Assembly (NCBI RefSeq): GCF_007018965.1
Contig: NZ_VJYZ01000010.1
Coordinates: 1-64,000 of the forward strand
Source of the DNA: Paracoccus marinus
Lineage (GTDB): Bacteria; Pseudomonadota; Alphaproteobacteria; Rhodobacterales; Rhodobacteraceae
Direction of reading: 5' to 3'
DNA: 64,000 bases
Shown: positions 8,348 through 18,792 of the stretch, in pieces
How positions within the stretch are numbered: position 1 is the stretch's first letter
Layout: each line of letters begins with the position of its first letter
Translations under genes and position numbers: made by a program
Notes under the pieces: model-generated
Told to the model about the DNA's origin: nothing
Database searches by the model: none
Seen by the model: the letters and a program-made list of their open reading frames with translations, nothing else

Positions 8348-10202
8348 AAGCTATGACGTCATCGTCGTCGGTGGCGGTCACGCCGGGGTGGAAGCCGCCG
8401 CGGCTGCCGCGCGGATGGGTCGTGCCACCGCGCTGGTGACGATGCGGGCGGATGACATCGGCACGATGTCGTGCAATCCGGCGATCGGCGGCCTTGGCAA
8501 GGGGCATCTGGTGCGAGAGATCGACGCGCTCGGCGGCCTGATGGGACTGGCCGTCGACGCGGCGGGGATACAGTTTCGCCTGCTGAACCGGCGAAAGGGC
8601 CCGGCCGTTCAGGGCCCAAGGGCGCAGGCGGACCGCACGCTCTACCGTGCAGCGGCGCAGCGCCTTGTGGAGGCCCAGCCGGGCTTGGACGTCGTGCTGG
8701 GTGAGGTCTCGGCGCTGCTGCGCGACGGCGCTGCGGTCACCGGGGTCGCGCTGGCGGACGGCACGGTGCTGGCGGCGCGCGCTGTCGTCATCACTTCGGG
8801 CACCTTTCTGAACGGCGTGATCCACCTGGGCGATGTGAGCCGCCCGGCCGGTCGCTGGAGTGGGCCGGCGTCGCAGGGACTCGCGGCGGACCTGATGAGC
8901 CTTGGGCTGCTGATGGGGCGACTCAAGACGGGCACCCCGCCCCGGCTGTCGCGGGCCAGCATCGACTGGGACGCGCTCGACCATCAGCCTGGCGACGACG
9001 ATCCGGTGCTGTTTTCCTATCTGAACAGCCGCGTGGAAGCGCCGCAGATCAGTTGCGCGATCACCCACACCAACGACCGGACGCACCGCATCATCCGGGA
9101 CAATCTGTCCCGCTCGGCGATGTATGGCGGCCACATCGACGGCGTCGGCCCCCGCTACTGCCCGTCGATCGAGGACAAGGTCGTCCGCTTCGCGGATAAG
9201 GACGGGCACCAGGTGTTTCTTGAGCCAGAGGGCTGGGACAGCGACGTGGTCTATCCCAACGGGATCTCGACCTCGCTGCCCGAGGATGTGCAATTGGCCT
9301 ATGTCCGCACGATGAAGGGGCTTGAGAACGCCGTCATCCTGCAGCCGGGCTATGCCGTCGAATACGACTTTGTCGATCCCCGCGCGCTGACTTCTGCTTT
9401 GCAGGTCAAGTCCGCGCCCGGTCTGTTCCTCGCCGGCCAGATCAACGGGACGACCGGTTACGAAGAGGCGGGCGCGCAGGGTCTTGTTGCCGGCGTCAAC
9501 GCCGCGCGTCTGGCTGCGGGCGAGGCGCCGGTCGTGTTTTCACGCACAACCAGCTACATCGGAGTCATGATCGACGACCTGACGACGCGCGGCGTGACCG
9601 AGCCGTATCGGATGTTCACCTCCCGGGCCGAATTCCGGCTGTCGATGCGCGCCGACAATGCCGATCAGCGTCTGACACCGCTCGGCCGCGATCTCGGCCT
9701 GGTGGATGATGCGCGATGGCAGGTCTATCGGGACAAGATGGCGCGTTACGACGCCGCACGAAAGGTGGCAGAGGGGCGCACCCTGTCGCCGAACGAGCTT
9801 GCCGCGGTCGCGATCCCGGTGCGGCAGGACGGTCAGCGCCGCAGCCTCTTCAGCCTGCTGGCGCTGACCGATCTCGACCCGATGACCGTCGTCTCGCTGG
9901 ACTCTAACCTAGCGGCAGTAGACGCGCAAACCTTGCAGCAACTCCGCAATGACGCGCTGTACGCCCAGTACACCGACCGCCAGCAGCGCGAGGCTGACGC
10001 CCTACGCCGCGAAGAGTCCGCGACGATCCCGGCCGACTTCGACTATGGTTCCGTGTCGGGCCTTTCCAACGAACTGCGGCAGAAGCTGGATCGCCATCGT
10101 CCGGTGTCGATCGCGCAGGCAAGCCGGATCGAGGGGATGACTCCGGCCGCACTCGCATTGCTGCTCGCCCTGACCCGCCGGGGCAAGCGAGCCACCGCAT
10201 GA
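8340..10202 (+). CDS. mnmG: tRNA uridine-5-carboxymethylaminomethyl modification enzyme MnmG
   Basis: A 620-residue FAD protein, partner of MnmE. The N-terminal dinucleotide-binding motif [14 protein letters not shown] follows directly after the start; [22 protein letters not shown] and [13 protein letters not shown] are hallmark GidA motifs. The GTG start is fixed by family alignment and lies inside a parS-like palindrome; a weak GGGAAG ribosome site precedes it. It follows mnmE with a 6-bp gap and overlaps rsmG by 4 nt. Length is typical. Confidence 0.97.
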   Translation: MKQSYDVIVVGGGHAGVEAAAAAARMGRATALVTMRADDIGTMSCNPAIGGLGKGHLVREIDALGGLMGLAVDAAGIQFRLLNRRKGPAVQGPRAQADRTLYRAAAQRLVEAQPGLDVVLGEVSALLRDGAAVTGVALADGTVLAARAVVITSGTFLNGVIHLGDVSRPAGRWSGPASQGLAADLMSLGLLMGRLKTGTPPRLSRASIDWDALDHQPGDDDPVLFSYLNSRVEAPQISCAITHTNDRTHRIIRDNLSRSAMYGGHIDGVGPRYCPSIEDKVVRFADKDGHQVFLEPEGWDSDVVYPNGISTSLPEDVQLAYVRTMKGLENAVILQPGYAVEYDFVDPRALTSALQVKSAPGLFLAGQINGTTGYEEAGAQGLVAGVNAARLAAGEAPVVFSRTTSYIGVMIDDLTTRGVTEPYRMFTSRAEFRLSMRADNADQRLTPLGRDLGLVDDARWQVYRDKMARYDAARKVAEGRTLSPNELAAVAIPVRQDGQRRSLFSLLALTDLDPMTVVSLDSNLAAVDAQTLQQLRNDALYAQYTDRQQREADALRREESATIPADFDYGSVSGLSNELRQKLDRHRPVSIAQASRIEGMTPAALALLLALTRRGKRATA

Positions 10203-10774
10203 TTGCTTCATGTGAAGCAAAGTTGCACGGTTTTGCCGATCTGCTGCGCCGTTGGAACCCGTCGATCAACCTCGTCGCGCCGTCCACCCTGGGCGACCTT
10301 TGGTCCCGCCATATCGACGACAGCATTCAGCTTGCTGACCTTGCGCCGTCAACAGGAACCTGGCTCGACATCGGCTCCGGCGGCGGGCTGCCGGGCATCG
10401 TCGTCGCGATCTGCCGGCCGGACCTGCAGGTCACGCTGCTCGATTCCGACGCGCGCAAGGCCACCTTCCTTCGCACCTGCATCCGCGAGCTCGACCTTGC
10501 AAACGCAACCGCCGTCACCGATCGGATCGAACGGCATCCACCCGCCGGTGCATCCCACGTCAGCGCGCGCGCCCTTGCTCCGATGCCGAAGCTGATGCCA
10601 TATGTCGTGCGGCATCTGGCGCCCGGCGGAACGGCCTGGCTGATGAAGGGCGAACGCTGGAAGGATGAGGTCGACGCGGTGAAGACAGCCTGGCACTTCG
10701 ACCTGACCGATCACGCAAGCCGCACCCAACCCGGCGCCGCCATCCTTGAACTGACGGCGATCCGCCATGCCTGA
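10199..10774 (+). CDS. rsmG: 16S rRNA (guanine527-N7)-methyltransferase RsmG
   Basis: A 191-residue Rossmann-fold methyltransferase that methylates G527 of 16S rRNA. The SAM-binding motif [17 protein letters not shown] is at about residues 58-74, with the following acidic motif [14 protein letters not shown]. The region [11 protein letters not shown] near the N-terminus is typical of GidB. The ATG overlaps the mnmG stop (ATGA), and codons 2-7 contain a third parS-like site. Its 3' end overlaps parA by 8 nt, so mnmE-mnmG-rsmG-parA-parB form one operon. Confidence 0.95.
   Translation: MIASCEAKLHGFADLLRRWNPSINLVAPSTLGDLWSRHIDDSIQLADLAPSTGTWLDIGSGGGLPGIVVAICRPDLQVTLLDSDARKATFLRTCIRELDLANATAVTDRIERHPPAGASHVSARALAPMPKLMPYVVRHLAPGGTAWLMKGERWKDEVDAVKTAWHFDLTDHASRTQPGAAILELTAIRHA
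10204..10219. promoter_or_regulatory. parS-like site within the first codons of rsmG
   Basis: TGCTTCATGTGAAGCA matches the parS consensus at 13 of 16 positions and is symmetric except at the central pair (CATGTG in place of CACGTG). It lies 5 bp after the rsmG start and about 560 bp upstream of parA. It is the weakest of the three candidates. Confidence 0.55.
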
Positions 10775-11558
10775 CCCGCATATCGTCGCAATCGCGAACC
10801 AGAAGGGCGGGGTCGGCAAGACGACCACGGCGATCAACCTTGGCGCGGCGCTGGCCGATCTCGGCAAGACGGTCCTGCTCATCGACCTTGATCCGCAAGG
10901 CAACGCTTCGACCGGCCTTGGTATAGACCCCGCGCACCGCACCCCCAGCAGCTATGACCTGCTCAGCGGCGAGACGACGATTGCCGATGCGATCCGGCCC
11001 ACCCAGATCGACCGCCTGACCATCGTTCCGGCCAACGCGGATCTCGCCTCGGCCGATATCGACCTGTCCGCGCGCAGCAGCCGCACGCAGCTTCTCAAGC
11101 AGGCGGTTCAGCAGGCGAAAGCCGACGTGGTGCTGATCGACTGCCCCCCCGCGCTCGGCTTGCTGACCCTGAACGCGATGGTGGCGGCCGAAAGCGTCCT
11201 CGTCCCGCTGCAGGCAGAGTTCTACGCGCTCGAGGGCTTGTCGCAGCTTCTCCTCACCGTCCGGCAGGTCCGCCAAGCCGCGAACCCCGGCCTGCGGATC
11301 GAGGGCGTTTTGCTCACTATGTCCGACAGCCGCAACAACCTTGCCGTTCAGGTCGAGGCGGATGCCCGCCAGACGCTCGGCGATCTGGTGTTCAAGACCG
11401 TTATTCCGCGCAATGTGCGCGTGTCCGAATCGCCTTCGTTCGGCCGGCCGGTCATCCACTACGACCCGTCGTCCAAGGGCAGCACCGCCTACCGCGACAT
11501 GGCGAAAGAGTTCATCGCTCGCCACAAGTCATTGAAGAAAAAGGCACAAAATGGTTGA
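10767..11558 (+). CDS. parA: chromosome partitioning ATPase ParA
   Basis: A 263-residue deviant-Walker ATPase that moves ParB-parS complexes of the newly copied origin. The signature KGGVGKTTT lies at residues 13-21, the Walker A' motif LIDLDPQGNAST follows, and the conserved DVVLIDCPPALGLLTLNA is central. There is no N-terminal DNA-binding extension, so it is a chromosomal Soj-type protein. It overlaps rsmG by 8 nt upstream and parB by 8 nt downstream, so expression is tightly coupled. Confidence 0.97.
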   Translation: MPDPHIVAIANQKGGVGKTTTAINLGAALADLGKTVLLIDLDPQGNASTGLGIDPAHRTPSSYDLLSGETTIADAIRPTQIDRLTIVPANADLASADIDLSARSSRTQLLKQAVQQAKADVVLIDCPPALGLLTLNAMVAAESVLVPLQAEFYALEGLSQLLLTVRQVRQAANPGLRIEGVLLTMSDSRNNLAVQVEADARQTLGDLVFKTVIPRNVRVSESPSFGRPVIHYDPSSKGSTAYRDMAKEFIARHKSLKKKAQNG

Positions 11559-12429
11559 TCGCAAGTCGGACAAGCGGGGCCTGGGTCGCGGATTGTCCGC
11601 CCTTATGGCCGGCGTGGCGCTGGCACCCGACAGCCCTGCGCCGCAAACCCAGCACATCGCGATCGAGCAGTTGATTCCCAACCCCGACCAGCCGCGCCGC
11701 GACTTCAAGCCCGAGCTTCTGCAGCAACTCGCGGACTCCATCCGCTCACGCGGCGTCCTGCAGCCGCTGATCGTGCGCCCTCATCCCGATGGCGGCGGGC
11801 TTTACCAGATCGTCGCCGGCGAACGCCGCTGGCGCGCGGCCCAGATCGCGCAGCTGCACGACCTTCCCGTAATCGTCAGCGACCTTACCGATCCCGAGGT
11901 GCTCGAGGTCGCGATCATCGAGAATATCCAGCGCGCCGACCTGAACGCCGTCGAAGAGGCCGCTTCGTACCGACAGCTGATGGACCGCTTCGGTCACACG
12001 CAGGAAAAACTGGCCGAGGCCCTGAACAAGAGCCGCAGCCACATCTCGAACGTCCTGCGCCTTCTGAACCTGCCCGAGCCGGTGCAGGCGATGCTGCGCG
12101 ACAACACGCTGAGCGCCGGCCACGCCCGCGCGCTGATTACCGCCAACGATCCCGTCGGCCTCGCCCGCAAGGTCATCGAACGCGGCCTGTCGGTGCGCGA
12201 GACCGAGCAGCTTGTCCGCGATCAGTCGGCCGCCAGACCCGAGCGGTTGCCCGCCCGCGAAAGCACCAAGGACGCCGACACCCGCGCGATCGAAAGCGAT
12301 CTCACGGCGCAGCTGAAGATGCGGGTGCGGATCGACCACGCGGGGCACGACGGCGGGCGGGTGACGATAACCTACCGCGACCTCGACCAGCTCGACCGCC
12401 TGTGCCAGATGCTTGGCGGCAGCGCCTGA
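11551..12429 (+). CDS. parB: chromosome partitioning protein ParB (parS-binding CTPase)
   Basis: A 292-residue protein. The start region RGLGRGLSALMAG is the conserved ParA-stimulating N-terminus. The ParB/Srx domain has the CTP-binding motifs GERRWRAAQIA and ENIQRADLN. The helix-turn-helix region includes QEKLAEALNKSRSHISNVLRL, which reads the parS palindrome. The C-terminal dimerisation segment follows. Its expected targets, three parS-like sites, lie 1.3-6.5 kb upstream. The gene converges on hemW with an 11-bp gap and no clear terminator between them. Confidence 0.97.
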   Translation: MVDRKSDKRGLGRGLSALMAGVALAPDSPAPQTQHIAIEQLIPNPDQPRRDFKPELLQQLADSIRSRGVLQPLIVRPHPDGGGLYQIVAGERRWRAAQIAQLHDLPVIVSDLTDPEVLEVAIIENIQRADLNAVEEAASYRQLMDRFGHTQEKLAEALNKSRSHISNVLRLLNLPEPVQAMLRDNTLSAGHARALITANDPVGLARKVIERGLSVRETEQLVRDQSAARPERLPARESTKDADTRAIESDLTAQLKMRVRIDHAGHDGGRVTITYRDLDQLDRLCQMLGGSA

Positions 12430-12440
12430 CCTGGGCTGCC

Positions 12441-13622
12441 CTAAGGCGCCAGTTCCCGCAGGATCGCGTTCAACACAGGCCGACCCTCGCGCGTGGCCCT
12501 GATCCGCTGCCCGTCCTCTTCGACCAGCCCCAGGTCCACCAGCGACCGCACCGCCGTATGATCGACCGGGGCACCGTTCAGGGCGGCGAAGCGCCCCCGG
12601 TCCATCCCCTCGACCAGGCGCATCGACATCAGCAGATATTCCACCGCCTGATCGTGCCGGGGCAGAACCTCGCGCGGCAGCTCGCCCGATCCACGCCGCT
12701 CGACCGCATCCAGCCACGCCCCCGGTGCCCGCAGCGCCTCGGTGCCGACACGGGAATCGGGCAACGTCAGGCGCCCATGCGCCCCGGGTCCCACCGCCGC
12801 CCAGTCCCCTTGCCGCCAACATGTCAGGTTGTGCCGGCTTTCCGCGCCGGGCCGCGCATGATTCGACACCTCGTACGCGGGGTACCCGAACTTCTCGCAA
12901 ATATCCTGCGTCTCCAGATACATATCACCTGCCATGTCATCGTCAGGTATATCGCGCAGCCCGCCCGCAGCATGCCGCGCACCGAACGCCGTGCCCGGTT
13001 CGATGGTCAGTTGATAAAGCGACAGGTGGTCCACGGCCATCGCGAGCGCCTCGGTCAGCTCGCGCCGCCACGACGCCGCATCCTGCTGCTGCCGCGCATA
13101 GATCAGGTCGAAGCTCACCCGCCCGAACGCGTTCCGGGCGATGTCGAACGCCGCTCGCGCCTCGGCCGCGCTGTGCATCCGCCCCAGCCGCTTCAGGTCC
13201 GCGTCGTTGAGCGCCTGCACTCCCATCGACAGCCGGTTCACACCCGCGTCGGCATAACCGCGAAAGCGCCCCGCCTCGACGCTGGTGGGGTTCGCCTCCA
13301 GCGTGATCTCCACGTCGTTCGCCAGCGGCCAAGCCGCGCGCGCCGCCTCGATCACCCCCGCCACCGTGTCCGGCGCCATCAGCGAAGGCGTGCCGCCGCC
13401 AAAGAAGATGCTGCCCAGCACGCGTCCGGGTACCTCGGCCGACAGCCGCGCGATCTCGGCGCGAAAGGCGGACAACCAGCGCGGCTGGTCGATCACCGCC
13501 GCAACATGGCTGTTGAAATCGCAATAGGGGCACTTCGCCGCGCAGAACGGCCAGTGGACGTACAGCGCAAAGCCGCCCGCGCGCCAGTCCTCGGCAGGCA
13601 TGGGCGCGGTGGGGTCAGCCAA
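12441..13622 (-). CDS. hemW: HemW, radical SAM haem chaperone
   Basis: A 393-residue radical SAM protein related to coproporphyrinogen III oxidase HemN. The cluster motif HWPFCAAKCPYCDFNSH (CxxxCxxC) lies at residues 23-39. SIFFGGGTPSLM and the SAM-binding IEANP-like segment ITLEANPTSVE follow. The fourth residue after the cluster cysteines is Phe (CDFN), as in HemW, which inserts haem rather than oxidising coproporphyrinogen. It overlaps rdgB by 8 nt in an rph-rdgB-hemW cluster. Confidence 0.9.
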   Translation of the reverse strand: MADPTAPMPAEDWRAGGFALYVHWPFCAAKCPYCDFNSHVAAVIDQPRWLSAFRAEIARLSAEVPGRVLGSIFFGGGTPSLMAPDTVAGVIEAARAAWPLANDVEITLEANPTSVEAGRFRGYADAGVNRLSMGVQALNDADLKRLGRMHSAAEARAAFDIARNAFGRVSFDLIYARQQQDAASWRRELTEALAMAVDHLSLYQLTIEPGTAFGARHAAGGLRDIPDDDMAGDMYLETQDICEKFGYPAYEVSNHARPGAESRHNLTCWRQGDWAAVGPGAHGRLTLPDSRVGTEALRAPGAWLDAVERRGSGELPREVLPRHDQAVEYLLMSMRLVEGMDRGRFAALNGAPVDHTAVRSLVDLGLVEEDGQRIRATREGRPVLNAILRELAP

Positions 13623-14220
13623 GGACCGCCCGCAGCTTCGTGAACGCGTCCGCGCGGTGGCTGATGAGGTTCTTCTCGTCCGCCGTCATCTCGGCAAAGG
13701 TCCGGTCGAACCCGTCCGGCACGAACATCGGGTCATAGCCGTGCCCGAGCGCGCCCCGTACCGGCCAGGTCAGGCGACCCGGCGCGATCCCCTCGAACAC
13801 CTCCTCGTGCCCGTCGGGCCACATCAGCAGGAACGTCGCGCGGAACTGCGCGGTGCGCGGCTCGGGCGCGCCCTTCGCCTCCAGCTCGGTCCACGCCCGC
13901 GTCATCGCCTGCATGAAGTCACGCCCCGACCCTGTTTCGGCCCAGTCGGCCGTATAGACCCCCGGCGCGCCGTCCAGCCCGTCGATGCAGATGCCGCTGT
14001 CATCGGCGAGCGCGGGGAGGCCGGTCGCCTTGACCGCCGCCGCGGCCTTGATCCGGGCGTTGCCGACAAAGGTCGCCTCAGTCTCCTCGGGCTCGGCCAG
14101 CCCCATCTCGGCCGCGCCCACGACCTCGATCCCGTAGGGGGCGAACAGCGCCCGCATCTCGTCCAGCTTGCCCGCGTTGTGGGTGGCGACCAGCAGCCGC
14201 CGCTCGTCCAGCTTTCTCAT
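13615..14220 (-). CDS. rdgB: non-canonical purine NTP pyrophosphatase (RdgB/HAM1)
   Basis: A 201-residue house-cleaning enzyme that hydrolyses dITP and XTP to monophosphates. Family motifs: LLVATHNAGKLDEMRAL at the N-terminus, LPALADDSGICIDGLDGAPG in the middle, and the C-terminal ISHRADAFTKL. It sits between rph and hemW on the same strand, 38 bp after rph. The rph-rdgB-hemW order is conserved in many alphaproteobacteria. Confidence 0.96.
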   Translation of the reverse strand: MRKLDERRLLVATHNAGKLDEMRALFAPYGIEVVGAAEMGLAEPEETEATFVGNARIKAAAAVKATGLPALADDSGICIDGLDGAPGVYTADWAETGSGRDFMQAMTRAWTELEAKGAPEPRTAQFRATFLLMWPDGHEEVFEGIAPGRLTWPVRGALGHGYDPMFVPDGFDRTFAEMTADEKNLISHRADAFTKLRAVLG

Positions 14221-14258
14221 GCCAGCTTCCTCATGACGCCCTTCTCATGACAACGTCC

Positions 14259-14972
14259 TCACGCCAGCGCCGCCTTCTGCGCCTCGACCAGCCGGCCTGC
14301 GCCCAGCTGGGCAAGGTCCAGCAGCTTGTCCATCTCGGCCCGGCTGAACGCCGACCCCTCCGCCGACATCTGCACCTCGATCAGCCGGCCTGCGCCGGTC
14401 ATGACGAAGTTGCCGTCGGTGCCCGCCTCGCTGTCCTCGGGATAGTCGAGGTCCAGCACCGGCTGGCCGGCATAGATCCCGCAGCTGACCGCCGCGACGT
14501 GGTCCACCAGCGGATCGGTCGTCACCATCTTGGCCGCGATCAGCTTGTTCACGGCCAGCCGCAGCGCGACCCAGCCGCCGGTAATCGACGCGCAGCGGGT
14601 GCCGCCGTCTGCCTGCAGCACGTCGCAGTCGATCACGATCTGCCGCTCGCCCAGGGCGCGCCGGTCCACGCCCGCGCGCAGCGCCCGCCCGATCAGGCGC
14701 TGGATCTCGACCGTGCGGCCACCCTGCTTGCCCGCCGCCGCCTCGCGCCGGTTGCGGCTGGTGGTCGCGCGCGGCAGCATTCCGTATTCCGCCGTGACCC
14801 AGCCCTGGCCCGACCCCTTCAGGAACGGCGGCGCCTTGTCCTCGATGGTGGCCGAACACAGCACGTGGGTGTCGCCGCAGCGGATCAGGCAAGAGCCCTC
14901 GGCGTGCCGCATGACGCCGGTTTCGATTGAAATCGGGCGCAGTTCGTCTAGATTCCGGCCAGAGGGGCGCAT
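14259..14972 (-). CDS. rph: ribonuclease PH
   Basis: A 237-residue phosphorolytic 3'-exoribonuclease that trims tRNA precursors. The start at [14 protein letters not shown] gives the typical length; an upstream in-frame ATG at 15029 would add an unconserved 19 residues. Motifs include [20 protein letters not shown], the phosphate-binding [15 protein letters not shown], and [19 protein letters not shown]. It is divergent from hrcA, with 91 bp between the starts. Confidence 0.96.
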   Translation of the reverse strand: MRPSGRNLDELRPISIETGVMRHAEGSCLIRCGDTHVLCSATIEDKAPPFLKGSGQGWVTAEYGMLPRATTSRNRREAAAGKQGGRTVEIQRLIGRALRAGVDRRALGERQIVIDCDVLQADGGTRCASITGGWVALRLAVNKLIAAKMVTTDPLVDHVAAVSCGIYAGQPVLDLDYPEDSEAGTDGNFVMTGAGRLIEVQMSAEGSAFSRAEMDKLLDLAQLGAGRLVEAQKAALA

Positions 14973-15063
14973 GGGATGTCCTTTCAGGGTGTTGCCCGTC
15001 AGATACAGGTGCGCCGACCCCATCCGCAACCCTTCCGGCCCCCCGCGCGCGCCAAGGCCCCCG

Positions 15064-16113
15064 ATGATCCAGCCCGGCCTGTTGTCAGACCTGAACGACC
15101 GCTCGCGCGAGGTTTTTCGCCGCGTCGTAGAGGGCTATCTGGAAACCGGCGAGCCGATCGGGTCGCGGACGCTGACCCGGTCGATGGCGGTGTCGGCGGC
15201 GACTATCCGCAACGTCATGCAGGATCTGGAATATCTGGGCCTTCTCGACAGCCCGCACGTCTCGGCCGGGCGCCAGCCCACGCAGCTTGGCCTGCGCCTG
15301 TTCGTGGACGGGCTGATGGAAATCGACCCCGTCGCCCCGGCAGACCGCGCCCGCATCCAGGAAACGCTGGGCGACGACGATCCCGACACCCCGGTTCTTC
15401 TGGACCGCGTCAGCACCGCCCTGTCGCACCTGACGCATGGCGCGTCGCTGGTGCTGATGCCCAAGCAGGAAGCCCCCGTTCGCCATATCGAGTTCGTGAG
15501 CCTCGCCCCCGACCGGGCGCTGGTGATCCTCGTCTTCGCCGACGGGCGGGTGGAAAACCGCGTCTTCACCCCGCCCGCCGGACAGACGCCCAGCTCGATG
15601 CGCGAAGCCGCCAATTTCCTCAACGCCCAGGCCGAGGGGCGGACGCTCGCCGAACTGCGGGCGACGCTTGGCGATGCCGTGGATTCCAACCGTCAGCAGA
15701 TCGACGCGCTGGCGGGGGAACTGGTGGCCGCCGGCCTCGCGCTGTGGGAATCGGACGACCGCGACCCGCGCCTGATCGTGAAGGGCCGGGCGAACCTGCT
15801 GCCCAACGAGGCGGCGGACCTGGAACGGATGCGGGTCCTGTTCGACGAGCTGGAACGCAAGCGCGACATCGCCCGGTTCCTGGAACTCGCCGAAGGCGGC
15901 GACGGCGTCCGCATCTTCATCGGGTCCGAAAACAAGCTTTTTTCACTTTCGGGTTCCTCTCTCGTCGTTTCACCCTATATGAACGCGGATCGAAGAATTG
16001 TGGGTGCGGTGGGCGTGATCGGTCCGACGCGGCTGAACTATGGCCGCATCGTGCCGATCGTGGATTACACCGCTCAGCTGATCGGCCGGATATTGTCGGG
16101 CCGAAAGGGGTAG
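15064..16113 (+). CDS. hrcA: heat-inducible transcription repressor HrcA
   Basis: A 349-residue repressor that controls groESL-type operons through the CIRCE element. The N-terminal winged helix includes [11 protein letters not shown] and [13 protein letters not shown]; the dimerisation and inserted domains follow, with [14 protein letters not shown] matching the family. The C-terminal [17 protein letters not shown] is conserved. No CIRCE element was found in the 91-bp gap to rph, so autoregulation is not supported. The gene precedes grpE by 3 bp. Confidence 0.95.
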   Translation: MIQPGLLSDLNDRSREVFRRVVEGYLETGEPIGSRTLTRSMAVSAATIRNVMQDLEYLGLLDSPHVSAGRQPTQLGLRLFVDGLMEIDPVAPADRARIQETLGDDDPDTPVLLDRVSTALSHLTHGASLVLMPKQEAPVRHIEFVSLAPDRALVILVFADGRVENRVFTPPAGQTPSSMREAANFLNAQAEGRTLAELRATLGDAVDSNRQQIDALAGELVAAGLALWESDDRDPRLIVKGRANLLPNEAADLERMRVLFDELERKRDIARFLELAEGGDGVRIFIGSENKLFSLSGSSLVVSPYMNADRRIVGAVGVIGPTRLNYGRIVPIVDYTAQLIGRILSGRKG

Positions 16114-16116
16114 ACG

Positions 16117-16707
16117 ATGAACGACAAGCCGAACGGCCATATTGACTTGGACGCGATCGAGGAAGGGTTCGCCGCCGATGCGGGCCCCGACCCGCTGGCG
16201 ACGCATCCGGCCGACGACGATCGCATCCTCGCGATCGAGGCCGAGCGCGACGACTATCGCGACCGCTTCATGCGCGCGCTGGCCGACGCCGAAAACGCCC
16301 GCAAGCGGGCCGACAAGGACCGCCGCGAGGCCGAGAACTATGGCGGATCGCGCCTCGCCCGCGACCTGCTGCCGGTCCACGACGCGCTCAGCCGGGCGCT
16401 GGCGGCCGCGACCGACCGCACGGACGCGAACGCCGCCCTGATCGAGGGGGTGGAGCTGACGCTGCGCGAGCTGACCAACGTCTTCACCAAGCACGGCATC
16501 AAGGTCATCGACCCCGCCATCGGCGAACGGTTCGACCCGCAATCGCACGAGGCGATGTTCGAGGCGCCGGTGCCGGGCACCCGCGCGGGCGACATCATCC
16601 AGGTGATGGCGAACGGCTTCATGCTGCACGACCGCCTGCTGCGCGCCGCGCAGGTCGGCGTGTCGTCCACCCCGGCTTCGGCCACCGCGGCCCCCGTCCA
16701 GAACTGA
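16117..16707 (+). CDS. grpE: nucleotide exchange factor GrpE
   Basis: A 196-residue co-chaperone that releases ADP from DnaK. After an acidic N-terminus it shows the long coiled-coil segment (about residues 45-85, RDRFMRALADAENARKRAD). The C-terminal beta domain has the signature GIKVIDPAIGERFDP, then QVMANGFMLHDRLLRAAQV. The start lies 3 bp after hrcA, so the two are cotranscribed as usual in alphaproteobacteria. Confidence 0.96.
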   Translation: MNDKPNGHIDLDAIEEGFAADAGPDPLATHPADDDRILAIEAERDDYRDRFMRALADAENARKRADKDRREAENYGGSRLARDLLPVHDALSRALAAATDRTDANAALIEGVELTLRELTNVFTKHGIKVIDPAIGERFDPQSHEAMFEAPVPGTRAGDIIQVMANGFMLHDRLLRAAQVGVSSTPASATAAPVQN

Positions 16708-16773
16708 ACCCCGGTTGAACCCGCCGCGCGGCTGCGCCAGTCTGGCGCGGCCACCCGCGAAAGGATCCGCTCG

Positions 16774-17901
<1,128 letters not shown>

Positions 17902-17984
17902 TCCTAAAGGGATGCTTAGGTAACGATGCGACGGGGTCCGGCTTCGCGCCGCGCCCCCCGCTGCGCCAATGAAAGGATGCCCCG

Positions 17985-18635
17985 ATGCTGCACCCGTTTC
18001 CGCCCCACCGGCTTGATGACGACGACCCCGACGAGGAAGAGGACGAGCCGCGGAAGGACGACGAGAAAGGCGAGGATCTGGGGCTTCCGCAAAGCCCCGC
18101 GATCGACAAGCTGTATTTCCGCTCGCGCACCGTCATCGTCGCGGGCACGATCAACGACAAGCTGGCGCAGCGCACCGTCTCGCACCTGCTCGCGCTGGCC
18201 GAGGATAGTGACAAGCCGATCAACGTCCTGATCTCGTCGCCCGGCGGCCACGTCGAATCCGGCGACATGATCCACGACGTGATCCGCTTCATCCGCCCGA
18301 CCGTGCGGACCATCGGCTCGGGCTGGGTGGCGAGCGCGGGGGCGCTGATCTTCGTCGGCGCCAAGCAGGAAAACCGGTTCTGCCTGCCCAACACCCGCTT
18401 CCTGATCCACCAGCCCTCGGGCGGGATCGGCGGCACCAGCTCGGACATGATGATCCAGGCGGAACAGCTGCGCCTGATGCGCGACCGCCTGAACCAGATC
18501 TTCGCCGATGCGACCGGCCAGCCGGTCGAGCGGATCGCCGCGGATACCGAGCGCGACTTCTGGCTGAACACGCAGGAGGCGCTGGATTACGGGCTTCTCA
18601 GCCGCGTGATCCGCACGGTAGACGACCTCGCGTGA
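17985..18635 (+). CDS. ClpP-like serine protease subunit with acidic N-terminus
   Basis: A 216-residue member of the ClpP fold. The catalytic triad can be placed as S117 (in GSGWVASAGA), H142 (in RFLIHQPSGG) and D191 (in DTERDFWL). The oxyanion-loop motif LISSPGGHVESGD is intact, so it should be active. Residues 11-31 are almost entirely Asp, Glu, Lys and Arg, unlike the hydrophobic N-terminal loops of canonical ClpP that dock ClpX or ClpA. No clpX or lon is adjacent. It may be a second, divergent ClpP or a partner in a mixed tetradecamer. Confidence 0.82.
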   Translation: MLHPFPPHRLDDDDPDEEEDEPRKDDEKGEDLGLPQSPAIDKLYFRSRTVIVAGTINDKLAQRTVSHLLALAEDSDKPINVLISSPGGHVESGDMIHDVIRFIRPTVRTIGSGWVASAGALIFVGAKQENRFCLPNTRFLIHQPSGGIGGTSSDMMIQAEQLRLMRDRLNQIFADATGQPVERIAADTERDFWLNTQEALDYGLLSRVIRTVDDLA

Positions 18636-18640
18636 CCCGG

Positions 18641-18668
18641 CCGGGGCGGGCTGTCGCGCCCGCCCCGG
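18641..18668 (+). terminator. strong GC hairpin after the ClpP-like gene
   Basis: A perfect 11-bp inverted repeat (CCGGGGCGGGC / GCCCGCCCCGG) around a 6-base loop, starting 6 bp after the stop codon. There is no T-run, so it may act as a Rho-assisted terminator or an mRNA 3'-end stabiliser. Confidence 0.6.
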
Positions 18669-18792
18669 TCCTGCCGCTCCGCTTGGCGGCGTCGGGCCGC
18701 AACCGCAGGGCGAACTCGGCGATTGCCGTTGCGTCACGCTTTCCGCTAGACCGTCGCGCAGACGGCCGACGGGCCAACCGGCAGAGGCGCAG

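Noticed and set aside
14973..15063. CIRCE operator or heat-shock promoter upstream of hrcA.
   Set aside because: No TTAGCACTC/GAGTGCTAA inverted repeat and no convincing RpoH-type promoter were found in the 91-bp gap.
16735..16756. Terminator hairpin after grpE (GCGCCAG/CTGGCGC).
   Set aside because: The palindrome has almost no loop, so a stable RNA hairpin would keep only about 5 bp, and no T-run follows.
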